The notes under the pieces: model-generated
What the model saw: only the letters and a program-made list of their open reading frames with translations
Databases searched by the model: none
What the model was told of the DNA's origin: nothing
Made by a program: the position numbers and the translations under genes
Shown here: piece by piece, positions 42,431-51,610 of the stretch
How the letters are laid out: each line of letters begins with the position of its first letter
Numbering within the stretch: position 1 is the stretch's first letter
Source: DATFYM01 sp035315065
GTDB lineage: Bacteria > Acidobacteriota > Terriglobia > UBA7540
Assembly: GCA_035315065.1 (NCBI GenBank)
Contig: DATFYM010000020.1
Location: 1-52,929, forward strand
DNA length: 52,929 nt
Direction: 5' to 3'

Positions 42431-44169
42431 CTTATTCTCTTGATTTGAGGGTCGATCTGTCGCGTCGCGAATTACTTAAGGCTTGTCTTGCGGCCGGCGC
42501 CGCCGCCGGATTCGACCGCGCCGCACGCCTTTTCGCGGGCGAAGCCGTCCCGCCAGTTCACTATCTGGATGTCACGCGCCAGGCTGGCCTTGACTTTGTG
42601 CATTACACCGGTGCTTTTGGCAAGAAGTTGCTGCCCGAGACCATGGGAGCGGGCTGCGCTTTCCTGGACTACGATAATGACGGGAGCCCGGACATTTTCC
42701 TGGTGAACGGAATGGATCTTCCCGGCCACCAGAGGCAGCACAGCACCTTAAAACTCTATCGCAATGATGGCCACGGTCATTTCACGGACGTAACCGCCAA
42801 GGTCGGACTCGACGTGGAAATATACGGCATGGGCGTGGCCGTGGGGGACTACAACAACGACGGCTGGGAGGATGTGTACGTCACGGGCCTGGGTGAGGCT
42901 CGCCTCTTCCGCAACGATCGCGGCCGTTTTCGCGACGTGACCAACGAAGCCGGAGTAAACAACAATGGTTTCGGGACCAGCGCCGCATGGGTGGACTATG
43001 ACCGGGACGGCAAACTCGATCTCGTGGTAGCGAATTACGTTACCTGGTCTGAGAAAGGCGACCTCTATTGTTCGATCGACGGCCACCACAAATCCTACTG
43101 CACGCCGGAGGCCTACCACGGAGACACTTGCCGGCTATTTCATAACCTCGGCAACGGCCGCTTCGAGGACGTTACCCGCCAAGCGGGCCTTTACGATCCC
43201 ACCTCAAAATCTCTGGGCATCACCATCGTCGATTATGACCAGGACGGTTGGCCGGATATTGCCATTGCGAATGATACCCAACCGAATAAACTCTACCATA
43301 ACAATCATGATGGCACTTTCTCCGAAAGGGGTACCCAAGCCGGGATCGCCTTCAGCGAGGACGGTATCGCGCGGGGCGCCATGGGCATCGCCGCCGCGGA
43401 CTATGACCATTCCGGTTACGCCAGCCTGGCGATTGGCAATTTTTCCAACCAGATGATGGCGCTCTATCACAACGTCAAAAATGAACTCTTTATCGATGTG
43501 GCTCCCACCTCGGGGCTCGGCCGGGCCACGTTGCTGTCGCTTTCCTTCGGCATCTTTTTCTTTGATTATGACCTGGATGGTTCCGAAGATCTCTTCCTGG
43601 CCAACGGTCACGTCGAAACTGACATCAACCGCATCCAGCCGAAGGTTACTTACGCCCAGACGCCCTTGGTGTTTCACAACGAGGGATCGCGCGACAGGGG
43701 AATTACAAGATTCCGGGACGTAACCGCCGAGCTCGGCTTTACAGAGAAGCTCGTGGGCCGCGGTGCTGCCTGCGCGGACATCGATAACGACGGCGCCCCG
43801 GACATCCTGGTGACCACCAACGGCGGCCCGGTTCATCTTTACCAAAACAGGGGCGGAGCGCGCAACAACGCGCTGCGCGTCAAGACGGTCGGCCGGCGTT
43901 CCAACCGGAGCGGCATCGGCGCGGTTGTCCGGATTCACACTCCGCAGGGTACGAACTGGCAGATGGTCCATTCCGGGTCGAGCTATTGCTCGCAATCCGA
44001 ACTCACGCTCACATTCGGCATGGGGAAGGAAGCCCAAGCCCAGGAGGTCGAGATCGTCTGGCCGAGCGGCGTTCACGACAGACTGAAGAACCTCGGGGCT
44101 AACGCCACTTATACGATCGAGGAAGGCGGGAAAATCCTGCGCGCGGTGCCTTTCCGGGAGAAAGCGTGA
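42427..44169 (+). CDS. Tat-exported FG-GAP/ASPIC-UnbV (CRTAC1-like) protein
   Basis: About 580 residues. The GTG at 42427 overlaps the upstream TGA and precedes a twin-arginine signal SRRELLKACLAAGAAAG, so export is as a folded protein. The body is a beta-propeller of FG-GAP/VCBS-type repeats, each with a calcium-binding DxDxDG loop: DYDNDGSPD, DYNNDGWED, DYDRDGKLD, DYDQDGWPD, DYDLDGSED, DIDNDGAPD. The C-terminal 80 residues are the ASPIC/UnbV domain (RSNRSGIGAVVRIHTPQG, GSSYCSQSE, WPSG). Family members are surface or secreted proteins of uncertain role, often next to TPR proteins. It closes the surface-protein cluster. Confidence 0.9.
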   Translation: MTYSLDLRVDLSRRELLKACLAAGAAAGFDRAARLFAGEAVPPVHYLDVTRQAGLDFVHYTGAFGKKLLPETMGAGCAFLDYDNDGSPDIFLVNGMDLPGHQRQHSTLKLYRNDGHGHFTDVTAKVGLDVEIYGMGVAVGDYNNDGWEDVYVTGLGEARLFRNDRGRFRDVTNEAGVNNNGFGTSAAWVDYDRDGKLDLVVANYVTWSEKGDLYCSIDGHHKSYCTPEAYHGDTCRLFHNLGNGRFEDVTRQAGLYDPTSKSLGITIVDYDQDGWPDIAIANDTQPNKLYHNNHDGTFSERGTQAGIAFSEDGIARGAMGIAAADYDHSGYASLAIGNFSNQMMALYHNVKNELFIDVAPTSGLGRATLLSLSFGIFFFDYDLDGSEDLFLANGHVETDINRIQPKVTYAQTPLVFHNEGSRDRGITRFRDVTAELGFTEKLVGRGAACADIDNDGAPDILVTTNGGPVHLYQNRGGARNNALRVKTVGRRSNRSGIGAVVRIHTPQGTNWQMVHSGSSYCSQSELTLTFGMGKEAQAQEVEIVWPSGVHDRLKNLGANATYTIEEGGKILRAVPFREKA

Positions 44170-44491
44170 GGATTGGAGACTGTATGCGACTTACGCCGTG
44201 GCTGGATAGGGTTTTGGGCAAGCGGATCATCGTCACGGGCTGCCTTCTTCTCGTCGCCCAGCGCGGACGATGATCCGGCAATTGGTACGCTTTGAGTAAC
44301 TCGCGAAATAATTCCCTTGACATATATCGTCAGCTATATTATCCTTCAGCTAGGCTTCTTGGAAGCGTGGGCGAGCTGGTAGCCTCGGGCGAGCGTAGCC
44401 TCCGGCACCGGCTTTTCGCCGGGCGGAAGTGGGCCCCGTTCGCCGGACGCAAGACGGGCCGCAATTTCTGGAGATAAGGAGAAGGTGACTT
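44170..44491. other. Intergenic region with short ORF, promoter and leader
   Basis: An ATG at 44184 opens a 29-codon frame (MRLTPWLDRVLGKRII... to a stop at 44273) with a basic then hydrophobic start; it might be a truncated signal-bearing gene. A promoter lies at 44317-44345. The leader after it includes CCGGCTTTTCGCCGG, a small hairpin, and ends with AAGGAGAAGG before the next gene. Confidence 0.35.
44317..44345 (+). promoter_or_regulatory. Sigma-70-like promoter
   Basis: TTGACA at 44317-44322, a 17-base AT-rich spacer, and TATCCT at 44340-44345 (TATATT overlaps it). It lies about 150 bases upstream of the hypothetical gene at 44492. Confidence 0.55.
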
Positions 44492-45481
44492 ATGAGTGCA
44501 ATGGAAGCAGAACCCGCCGCAGCGACGGCGGAAACGACCCCAGTCGAGGCGGCGGAGACCGGCGCACGGAATAACGGAGAGCCGGAAACCAATTCCAGCC
44601 CCACCCGCAAGCGGCGCCCGGCGCCCTACACGCGCTCGTTTCGCGGTTTCCTGGAGCAACTGGGGGAGAACCCGCGCGAGTTCGATCAGAGGCGCCGGAA
44701 ATTGTGGGACGCTTTTAACCCGGAAGACGGCTTCGAAGAGGATTTGGTGGAAGACATGGTGGAGAACCGGTGGAAGCTGGGCCGCCTGACGCGAACGCAC
44801 CAAGCCAAGTTGGTGGAAATCCGCCGGCGGACGGAACTGAAGCGGCAGCATCGTCTGGCCTCGGAAAGCCGGGCCCTGAACGGCATGGCAGAAAAATGGC
44901 TCCAGACCCAGGAGGGCTTCACCTCCTTGCCTGATTCCAAGTACAAGTTCGAAAGGACCATCGTCTTCCTGCGAGGCCTGCGGGCCACGGTGGAAATGGA
45001 GGGTTTCACCGAGTTGGGGTCGAAATGCCTGCGCGTGGTCTTCGGCGAGCACCCCGGGCTGAGCGCCAGCGAACTGGTGATGGCGTATAAGGCGGGCATT
45101 AAGACGGAGGCGGAAGGGGATGAAGAGTCACAGCAAGCGGCGCGCCGGTCGTTCCTGACCGCCCTGACGGAGGAGATTGCGGCCTATCAGAAGCTGGAAG
45201 CACTGTACCGGGAGGGCGCGATCGAGATCCCGGAGGCGACGCGGGACGCGGAGTTGTTGCCCACTGACAACGACCTCGACAAGATCCTGCGGCAGGAAAG
45301 AATGCTGGAATTGGAATACCAGCTCAAGCTGGAGCAGTGGTCGGCGTGGCGACGGGGCAAAGCGACCGGGGTTCCGGAGTTCGACTCGGGGCGGCGCGGG
45401 GCGGGCCAATTGGCGGTAGGGCGGGGGTCGCTAGGTGGATCGACGGAACGACCGCCATCGATGGGGGGACTGCGCCAGTGA
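44492..45481 (+). CDS. Acidobacteria-type hypothetical protein
   Basis: A 329-residue soluble protein, ATG behind AAGGAGAAGG. The N-terminal 45 residues are a low-complexity acidic Ala/Glu/Thr stretch ending in a basic patch (PTRKRRPAPYTRSF). The core is helical: NPREFDQRRRKLWDAFNPED, GFEEDLVEDMVENRWKLGRL, LKRQHRLASESRALN. This resembles a multi-copy family of helical hypothetical proteins (NP..F..L...L.P.DGFE..LVEDM...RWR..R) found in acidobacterial and planctomycete genomes, sometimes near mobile DNA. No enzymatic motif. The C-terminal 40 residues are Gly/Arg-rich and poorly conserved-looking. Confidence 0.65.
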   Translation: MSAMEAEPAAATAETTPVEAAETGARNNGEPETNSSPTRKRRPAPYTRSFRGFLEQLGENPREFDQRRRKLWDAFNPEDGFEEDLVEDMVENRWKLGRLTRTHQAKLVEIRRRTELKRQHRLASESRALNGMAEKWLQTQEGFTSLPDSKYKFERTIVFLRGLRATVEMEGFTELGSKCLRVVFGEHPGLSASELVMAYKAGIKTEAEGDEESQQAARRSFLTALTEEIAAYQKLEALYREGAIEIPEATRDAELLPTDNDLDKILRQERMLELEYQLKLEQWSAWRRGKATGVPEFDSGRRGAGQLAVGRGSLGGSTERPPSMGGLRQ

Positions 45482-45818
45482 GCCGCTTGATGGTTGGACT
45501 TATGGTACAACTGAGAGAATTAAGAGAGGGAGTTAACCGCCATTTCCACCACCCCTGTTTCCAATTTGGCGGGAAGCCGTTATTGCAGACAAATGGGTTA
45601 TTGGGTTTGGTGTCCGTTTTCGGACACTTTTGGGGCTACCAAATCTTACCAAATTTTACCAATTCTTACCAAAAACGTGCAGCGAACGGGCACGAAGGGC
45701 GAGATAAGGGGGGTATAACGGGGGCTTTTGGGGAGCGATTTATTTAAACCGTGTCAAGTCCGGTAGCTCGTGTCAAGCTGTAATCGGCGCTCACTTCGCA
45801 ATTGCGAAGGAGCCTCCA

Positions 45819-45922
45819 ACGCAGAGACACAGAGGCACAGAGAAGAATGGGAAGCATTGGGGAGCGAGAGACATCTTCGTATCGTCTTCAGTCTCCTCTC
45901 TATGTCTCGGCGCCTCCGTGGT
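45819..45922. mobile_element. MITE-like inverted repeat (CAGAGACACAGAG type)
   Basis: The left arm ACGCAGAGACACAGAGGCAC at 45819-45838 and onward pairs imperfectly with the right arm ending GCGCCTCCGTGGT at 45922, around a roughly 45-base centre. This GCAGAGGCACAGAG...CTCTGTGCCTCTGTGG class of short non-coding inverted repeat is common between genes in acidobacterial and related genomes. It has no coding capacity. Confidence 0.6.
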
Positions 45923-45989
45923 AATTCTCCACGCCTTCAGCCGGCCCTTTCGGGGTTCGGCGGGAGCGACCCCCAGTCCGCGAGGCCAA

Positions 45990-46740
45990 TCTATTGATTC
46001 GACGATGGTTGATCGCCAATTCTCCAAGTCGGAGAAAACACGGCATGCTGAATCCAAAGGACTTACTAGCCGGGCGTTCTTTCCACCCCGCGAGCGTCGG
46101 ACCAGATCGTTCGGGTCTCGCCGGGCCACTGAAGCGTGGCGCGGCCTATCTCTTGATTCCGCAAGGGTTGCTGGCCGAATTGTTGAAAAGAAAGGGCGAA
46201 GCCTTGCTCAATCTAAAGGACTTACTAGCCACGCTTCCCGCGAGCGTTGAATCAACCCCTTTTCGGGCCTTTCGGGTTTTGTCGAGCGACCGAAGCGTGA
46301 CGAGGGCAATCTATTGATTTAGCAAGGGTTGTTGGTCGAATTGCTGTGGATAAACAGCGAAGGCCCGCTCAATCTAAAGGACTTACTAGCCATGCTTCCC
46401 GCGAGCATCGGAACACCTTTTCGGGTTTTGGTCGGGCCGGTGAAACGTGGCGCACCCAATCTACTGATTCAGCAGGGTTTGTTGTCCGAATTGCTGAGGA
46501 GAAACGGCGAAGGCTCGCTCAATCTAAAGGACTTAATAGCCATGCTCCCGCGAGCGTCGGATCAACTCATTTCGGACCTTTCGGGGTTTTGTCGAGCGAC
46601 CGAGAACGTGGCGAGTGCAATCTATTGATTCCGCAATGTTTGTTGCCCAAGTTTCGGAGGAGAACGCGCGAGGGCTTGCTCAATCTAAAGGACTTGCTGA
46701 CCGTGTTTCCGCCGAGCTTTGAGCGCTGGTTTGAAAACGA
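45990..46740 (+). repeat. Five tandem degenerate ~150-161 bp units
   Basis: A conserved core AATCTAAAGGACTTACTAGC (AATCCAAAGG in the first unit) starts at 46051, 46210, 46371, 46521 and 46682, giving spacings of 159, 161, 150 and 161 bases. Each unit also contains (C)TATTGATTC.GCAAGGGTTG-like and GCGAGCGTCGGA-like blocks. Translated in the locally open frame each unit reads something like LLIPQGLLAELLKRKGE..LN followed by LKDLLAMLPAS, but the frame shifts between units, so no single protein spans them. Confidence 0.75.
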
Positions 46741-46975
46741 GCTAGTTTTTGAGGCCTCTTTGTTGTGCAGAAGCGAACCAAATTCTGCCATTTTCCGCCA
46801 AAAACGCGCAGATAGTGGCGGAAAATGAGGGTTTTTTCGCGACCCATTTTATTATGACCCGCCGCACTTGAAGGGCGGCTTGAGCGATGGGATACTGAAA
46901 GGCCGATTCAAAGTCTGGGGACGGCGACCAACGGAAGTTGAAGGGAGCATCGTGGCCAAAGAGGGTGCGGCTCGA

Positions 46976-48241
46976 ATGAATCGACCCCTGAACTTTCTTA
47001 ATCTGACCACCTTCTACCCTCCTTATAGCTTTGGGGGCGACGCCGTGCAGTTGTACCGGTTGTCGCACGCGCTGGCGGAGAGCGGCCATCACGTGGACGT
47101 GGTCCACTGCGTGGATTCCTACCACCTGCTCCACCCCGGCGAGCCCCCGGTGCCATTTGCGGAGCATCCGAACGTGGTTCGGCACGGGCTTCGCAGCGGC
47201 TACGGCTGGCTTTCGCCGCTGCTCACCCAGCAAACCGGGCGGCTGGGGCTCAAGCGCAAGAGCATCGACGAGGTGCTGCGGGCGCGTCCTTATGACGTGA
47301 TCCATTTCCACAATATTTCCTTGCTGGGCCCCGAGGTCCTTTCCATCGTGCCGGAGCGCGGCGAGCCGGTGAAGATCTACACCACGCACGAGCACTGGCT
47401 CGTCTGCCCGACGCATGTGCTGTGGAAGTTCAACCGGGCGCCGTGCGAAAGGCCGGAGTGCCTGCGCTGCACCCTTCAGGCCCGGCGCCCGCCCCAGGCG
47501 TGGCGCTACACCGGACTGCTGGAACGTATGGCGCGCCACGTGGACCAGTTTGTGGCGCCCAGCCGCTTTACCGCGCAGATGCACGCCGAGCGCGGGTTTG
47601 GACAGCCTGTAGCCTACTTGCCCAACTTTATCGACCGCACGGACGGCGATTGGCAGCGCCCGGCGCCGCGTCCCCAGGAGGCGCCCTACTTCCTTTTTGT
47701 CGGCCGGCTGGAACTGATCAAGGGCATGCAAACGCTGATCGATTTGTGGGACCGGGTGCCGGAATACGACCTGCTGGTGGCGGGTGAGGGCAGCTACGAG
47801 CCGGCTTTGCGGGCCATGGCCGCGAACCATCCGCAGCTCAAGCCCCGCATCAAGTTCCTGGGGCCGCTGGCCCAGCGGGAGCTCGGCGCGCTCTATCATC
47901 ACGCCATCGCCTGCATCGTTCCCTCCATCACCTACGAGACCTTCGGCATGATCAGCGTGGAGGCGTTCGCGCGCAAAACGCCCGTCGTGGTGCGGGACCT
48001 CGGAGCCTTGCCGGAAGTGGTCCGGGACAGCGGAGGAGGATTTGTTTATCGCACCGACGAGGAACTGCTGGATGCCCTCGGCCGTCTGGCGGGCTCGCCC
48101 CAACTGCGCGCGGAGCTGGGGCAGAAGGGCTACGACGGCTTCGTTCGGTGGTGGTGCCGCGACGCTCATCTTAAGTTGTATTTTGATTGCTTGAACCGCA
48201 GCGCGCAAAAGAAGCTGGGCCGCATACCATGGCTAGACTAG
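46976..48241 (+). CDS. Glycosyltransferase family 4
   Basis: 421 residues from the ATG at 46976; a GTG at 46952 with AAGGGAG upstream is an alternative start. GT-B fold: the N-terminal acceptor domain opens LNLTTFYPPYSFGGDAVQLY (glycine-rich loop), then HFHNISLLGP and TTHEHWLVCPTH. The donor-binding half has FVGRLELIKGMQTLID and the E-x7-E-type motif TYETFGMISVEAFA with TPVVVRDLGALPEVV. It transfers a sugar from a nucleotide donor to a growing glycan at the cytoplasmic face of the membrane. Extra cysteines (CERPECLRC) are a feature of one GT4 subgroup. Substrate unknown; probably surface polysaccharide. Confidence 0.9.
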   Translation: MNRPLNFLNLTTFYPPYSFGGDAVQLYRLSHALAESGHHVDVVHCVDSYHLLHPGEPPVPFAEHPNVVRHGLRSGYGWLSPLLTQQTGRLGLKRKSIDEVLRARPYDVIHFHNISLLGPEVLSIVPERGEPVKIYTTHEHWLVCPTHVLWKFNRAPCERPECLRCTLQARRPPQAWRYTGLLERMARHVDQFVAPSRFTAQMHAERGFGQPVAYLPNFIDRTDGDWQRPAPRPQEAPYFLFVGRLELIKGMQTLIDLWDRVPEYDLLVAGEGSYEPALRAMAANHPQLKPRIKFLGPLAQRELGALYHHAIACIVPSITYETFGMISVEAFARKTPVVVRDLGALPEVVRDSGGGFVYRTDEELLDALGRLAGSPQLRAELGQKGYDGFVRWWCRDAHLKLYFDCLNRSAQKKLGRIPWLD

Positions 48242-48292
48242 TTTACTGGGCTCCAAAGTGGACCGGGAAGAGAGGAAGAAATCACCGTGCAT

Positions 48293-49042
48293 TCACTGGA
48301 AGAGGTTATATCGCCAGATGCACCAGATGCCCGAGATTCCATCTCGCCAGGTGATCTTCTTCCCTTCCGCGTAGGTGCGGCCCTGGTAGGAGATAGGAAC
48401 CTCGTAGATCCGGCATCCGGCCTTGGCGATTTTGGCGGTGACCTCGGGTTCAAACCCGAAGCGGTCCTCCCGCAGACTTATACCCTGCAGCAACTCGCGC
48501 CTGAAGGCCTTGTAGCAGGTCCACACATCCGTCAGGTTCAGATTGGTAAGTATGTTGGAAAGGGTAGTCAAGAGTCGGTTGCCGACGGAATGCCAGAAGA
48601 GCAGAACCCGGTGCGGGCCTCCCAGAAATCGCGATCCGTAAACCACGTCCGCCAGGCCGCGCTCGATGGGGTCAACCAGCCCACGGTACTCCTGGGGGTC
48701 GTACTCGAGGTCCGCATCCTGCACGATCACGATCTCTCCCCGGGCCTCCCGAAAGCCGCGGCGGAGGGCCGCGCCCTTTCCCCGGTTTCGCTCTTGGAAG
48801 AAGACGCGAACATTGTCGGCGCGCAACTCCCCACTTTGGGGAAGCCTCGGCGGGGACGGTGCGGCGTGGGCAGCCAACGCCGCCAGGATTTCCTTCGTGC
48901 CGTCCGTCGATCCATCATCGACGACGATGATCTCTTTGTCGAGATCCACGGCTTGAATGCGCAGGAGAATCTCCTCGATGGTCGCCCGTTCGTTATACAC
49001 CGGTACGACAATGGAAATCCTCGGACCATTTCCCCGGCTCAT
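48293..49042 (-). CDS. Glycosyltransferase family 2 (DPM1-like)
   Basis: 249 residues from the ATG at 49042, which overlaps the upstream methyltransferase stop (ATGA); the longer frame to 49207 lies inside that gene. GT-A fold: ISIVVPVYNERATIEEIL at the start, VVDDGSTDGT binding the nucleotide, NRGKGAALRRGF, and metal-binding VQDADLEYDP. KAFRRELLQGI and EPEVTAKIAK follow, as in dolichol/polyprenol-phosphate mannosyltransferases. No membrane helices at the C-terminus, so it resembles the soluble DPM1 type. It likely makes a polyprenyl-phosphate sugar for surface glycans. Confidence 0.9.
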   Translation of the reverse strand: MSRGNGPRISIVVPVYNERATIEEILLRIQAVDLDKEIIVVDDGSTDGTKEILAALAAHAAPSPPRLPQSGELRADNVRVFFQERNRGKGAALRRGFREARGEIVIVQDADLEYDPQEYRGLVDPIERGLADVVYGSRFLGGPHRVLLFWHSVGNRLLTTLSNILTNLNLTDVWTCYKAFRRELLQGISLREDRFGFEPEVTAKIAKAGCRIYEVPISYQGRTYAEGKKITWRDGISGIWCIWRYNLFQ

Positions 49043-49764
49043 AACGACGCCCTGTTCTTCTGCCCTATGGCCAGAAGATTTTGTCCCAGAGGTGGTTCCC
49101 ATAGCCGCTCCACGCGGGAGAGCCAGGGAATTACGAGGCGATCGTACAGCTTGACGCCGGCCGGCCGAATCGTTTTCCGCCGCAGCACTCTTCCCAGTAA
49201 GAACCACAATGCCACGCCGGGCAGGTTGAAGTACCGGATCTCCTCCACCCGAAAACCCGCATGCTCCATCTTCGATTGGAGCTCGCGCTTGGTGTGACGA
49301 CGATAATGTTCAAACTCCTTGTCCACGGTGCCGTAAAGAATCGGGAGTGCCGGTGTAAAGAGCAGGACTCGACCTCCGGGGATCAGAACCTCATGGATCA
49401 GCCGCAGCATCTCCTGGTCGTTCTCGGCGTGCTCCAAGACGTTGACGGAGACCACAGAACCAGCACGGATCGAAGAGGCGAAATCCCGCAGATACCCTTT
49501 CCTGACGTCCACTCGGGAATCGTCTTTGAACTCACGCTCCAGGAGAGGAAACAGGTTGTCCGCCGGTTCGATGAGCGTGATCTTACGCAGGCTGGTGCTG
49601 CTCAGGAGGAACTTGGCGAAGGTTCCGATTCCCGCTCCCACCTCGATGGCGGAACTGCCAAGGTAGGGCAGGAAATAAGTCAAGATCCACGCATAGTAGT
49701 TGCGGGCTTCGGCCAATGCGTCGAGTTCGGTGCCGGAGTATGAGAATGGGGTATTGACTGGCAT
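49039..49764 (-). CDS. Class I SAM-dependent methyltransferase
   Basis: 241 residues from the ATG at 49764; a GTG at 49779 is an alternative. The SAM site is AIEVGAGIGTFAKFLLSS, followed by ITLIEPADNLFPLLE, SVNVLEHAENDQEML, GGRVLLFTPA and YRRHTKRELQSKMEHAGF, the pattern of methyltransferases found in O-antigen and glycan clusters. The stop overlaps the start of the GT2 gene by four bases, so the two are coupled and probably act in the same glycan pathway. The acceptor is unknown. Confidence 0.85.
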   Translation of the reverse strand: MPVNTPFSYSGTELDALAEARNYYAWILTYFLPYLGSSAIEVGAGIGTFAKFLLSSTSLRKITLIEPADNLFPLLEREFKDDSRVDVRKGYLRDFASSIRAGSVVSVNVLEHAENDQEMLRLIHEVLIPGGRVLLFTPALPILYGTVDKEFEHYRRHTKRELQSKMEHAGFRVEEIRYFNLPGVALWFLLGRVLRRKTIRPAGVKLYDRLVIPWLSRVERLWEPPLGQNLLAIGQKNRASL

Positions 49765-49874
49765 TGTGGATTGCCCCACCCGGTTGGTCCGCGAACCTTT
49801 CAGTTCTCTGCTTTGCAGGAACGAAACCGTAGACCAGCGCCCAGCCGGTGGATTCTCCAGCGGCCGCGTCTACT

Positions 49875-51416
49875 CTACCGAACCAGTTGGTAACTGACGA
49901 AGGCTAGCCGGCTACTGTCAGGCGACCACGACGGAACGTTAATGGTGCCCTGCCCTCCGAACAGCTTGGCCAGCACGGTGATCTTCTTGTCGCCCAGCGA
50001 CATCAGCCGCAGCGTCACGTCCTGGTTTTCAGGATGGCCCTTGACGGTCTTATCGTAACTGAGGAAGACCATCCACCGTCCATCCGGCGAGAGATGGGGA
50101 AACCAGTTGTTGAAGTCATCCGAGAATACTTGTTCCTGGTCGCTGCCGTCGGGGTGCATCCTCCAGATCTGCATGATTCCGGTGCGTTCGGAGTTGAAGT
50201 AAATGTACTTCCCGTCGGGCGAGTATTCCGGTCCGTCGTCGAGCCCCTCGGCGGTGGTGAGCCGCGTTTCTTCGCCTCCGGCGGCCGGAATCGTGTAGAT
50301 GTCGAAGTTGCCGTTTCGTTCGCCCACGAAGGCGAGGGTCGTCCCGTCCGGCGACCATCCGTGCCAGTAGGAAGGCGACCGCTGGGTTATCCGCCGCGGC
50401 GTCCCGCCCGCGATCGGCACGATGTAAACCAGGGAACGGTGCTCTTCCTGCGAATTGTCGCTGAGGGCGAGCAGCGTCCCATCAGGCGAGATGCCGTGGT
50501 CGTTGTTGCAGCGAACCGCGAAGCCGGTATCGATGGTTTCCGGCGCGCCGCCCCCGAGCAGCAGGCGTTCGAGATGTCCGTTGCGGTTGAAGATGAGCCC
50601 GGCGCCGTCGCGAGTCCAGTTGGGCGCTTCGAATCGCCCCGGCGCCTCGTAGACCACGCGCCGGTCGCCGGAGGCGATGGGCACAACCTCCAGCGTACTG
50701 TAGAGAGCGACTTGCCCACGCGCAGCCGGAGCCGGCGTCGTCAGATCAACCTGGGAGAAGACTGCCGTCTCTACCTTATCCTTGTCATGTGCGCAGACGC
50801 CGATGCCAACGTAGAACGGCCCCACCATCGGGATGCGAGGCGATCCGCCGGCCATCCGGACCTCGCCGCCGTCGGCGGCCAGCGATATAAAGAAATAGTC
50901 ACCCCGCCTCTCGATGCGCAGCCGCTTGGGGGCAGAGATACTCGACTGGACCTCCCGCGTTGTGGCTCCCTTTTCGTGGCGAAATTGCAGCGAAGTGAGC
51001 CCGTTGCCGTGCAGGACCACGTCGGCATAGGCGGAATCCGCATCGAGGCTCTGGCGCATCATCAGGACGGCCTTGCGGTGCTCGTTTCCGCCTTGGCCCG
51101 GGAACGAAATGTCCGCCGTCAGCGCAACATCACCCGAGACTCTCTTCCAGACGAATTGGAAAGCATCCGCCGCGAACCACATGTTCTCGCCGCTACCTTT
51201 GATGGTGTACTTCCCTTGCGCGGCGTCGTACTCAACCGATCCGGGGTGAAGCACCGTGCCGATGTCGCCGTGATTCTCGAAGGGTCCGATCGGCGCCGGG
51301 GCGGCCTGCGCCAACAGGCGCCTTGGCGCAGCGCCCAGCAGCACGGACGCACAGGTCAGGGCGGACAGATAGATGGGCAGATAGACGTGCGGATACCGAG
51401 GCTTTCTCTTGTTCAT
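49875..51416 (-). CDS. Secreted TolB-like PD40 protein with jelly-roll domain
   Basis: 513 residues with a signal peptide (VYLPIYLSALTCASVLLGAA). Residues about 45-225 look like a DUF1349/concanavalin-like sandwich (GPFENHGDIGTVLHPGSVEY, FVWKRVSGDVALTADISF, AVLMMRQSLDADSAYADVVL). Residues about 250-513 form a TolB-type propeller with repeated PD40 motifs: APNWTRDGAGLIFN, GISPDGTLLAL, HGWSPDGTTLAFVGE, PEYSPDGKYIYFNSE, PHLSPDGRWMVF, PSWSPDSSRLAF. It is probably periplasmic or surface-exposed; no catalytic residues identified. It is transcribed divergently from the permease. Confidence 0.85.
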   Translation of the reverse strand: MNKRKPRYPHVYLPIYLSALTCASVLLGAAPRRLLAQAAPAPIGPFENHGDIGTVLHPGSVEYDAAQGKYTIKGSGENMWFAADAFQFVWKRVSGDVALTADISFPGQGGNEHRKAVLMMRQSLDADSAYADVVLHGNGLTSLQFRHEKGATTREVQSSISAPKRLRIERRGDYFFISLAADGGEVRMAGGSPRIPMVGPFYVGIGVCAHDKDKVETAVFSQVDLTTPAPAARGQVALYSTLEVVPIASGDRRVVYEAPGRFEAPNWTRDGAGLIFNRNGHLERLLLGGGAPETIDTGFAVRCNNDHGISPDGTLLALSDNSQEEHRSLVYIVPIAGGTPRRITQRSPSYWHGWSPDGTTLAFVGERNGNFDIYTIPAAGGEETRLTTAEGLDDGPEYSPDGKYIYFNSERTGIMQIWRMHPDGSDQEQVFSDDFNNWFPHLSPDGRWMVFLSYDKTVKGHPENQDVTLRLMSLGDKKITVLAKLFGGQGTINVPSWSPDSSRLAFVSYQLVR

Positions 51417-51610
51417 GGCACCGCCTCACATTTCGAGACTGAAACCCCTTGCGCGATCAAGCGTAGCGCAATCGGTTCCGATTGTCACTCGTGCCGCCGT
51501 GACCGCCACCTGTTAAGAGAACATTCGCGGCGGTCACTTGGCTCTTGCGCGGCGGACAGAAACCTGTATAGTTGCGAACAAGCAGGAATTTTTTGCGAGC
51601 GGACTTCCTT

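Larger units (their letters stand above)
45482..46975. other. Repeat-rich, gene-poor region
   Basis: About 1.5 kb between the hypothetical gene and the GT4 gene. It holds a MITE-like inverted repeat (45819-45922) and five degenerate units of 150-161 bp (45990-46740). The rest (45482-45815, 46741-46975) has unusual AT-richer patches such as ACCAAATCTTACCAAATTTTACC at 45638-45660 and TTTTCCGCCAAAAAC at 46791-46805, and no recognised gene. Confidence 0.45.

Noticed and set aside
45990..46740. Possible CRISPR array
   Set aside because: Units are about 150-161 bp, spacers are themselves repeats of each other and no 23-47 bp palindromic direct repeat or cas genes are seen.
46742..48208. Long − strand open frame opposite the GT4 gene (about 488 codons)
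   Set aside because: No ribosome binding site or recognisable domain; it overlaps a confident glycosyltransferase throughout, so it is a shadow frame.
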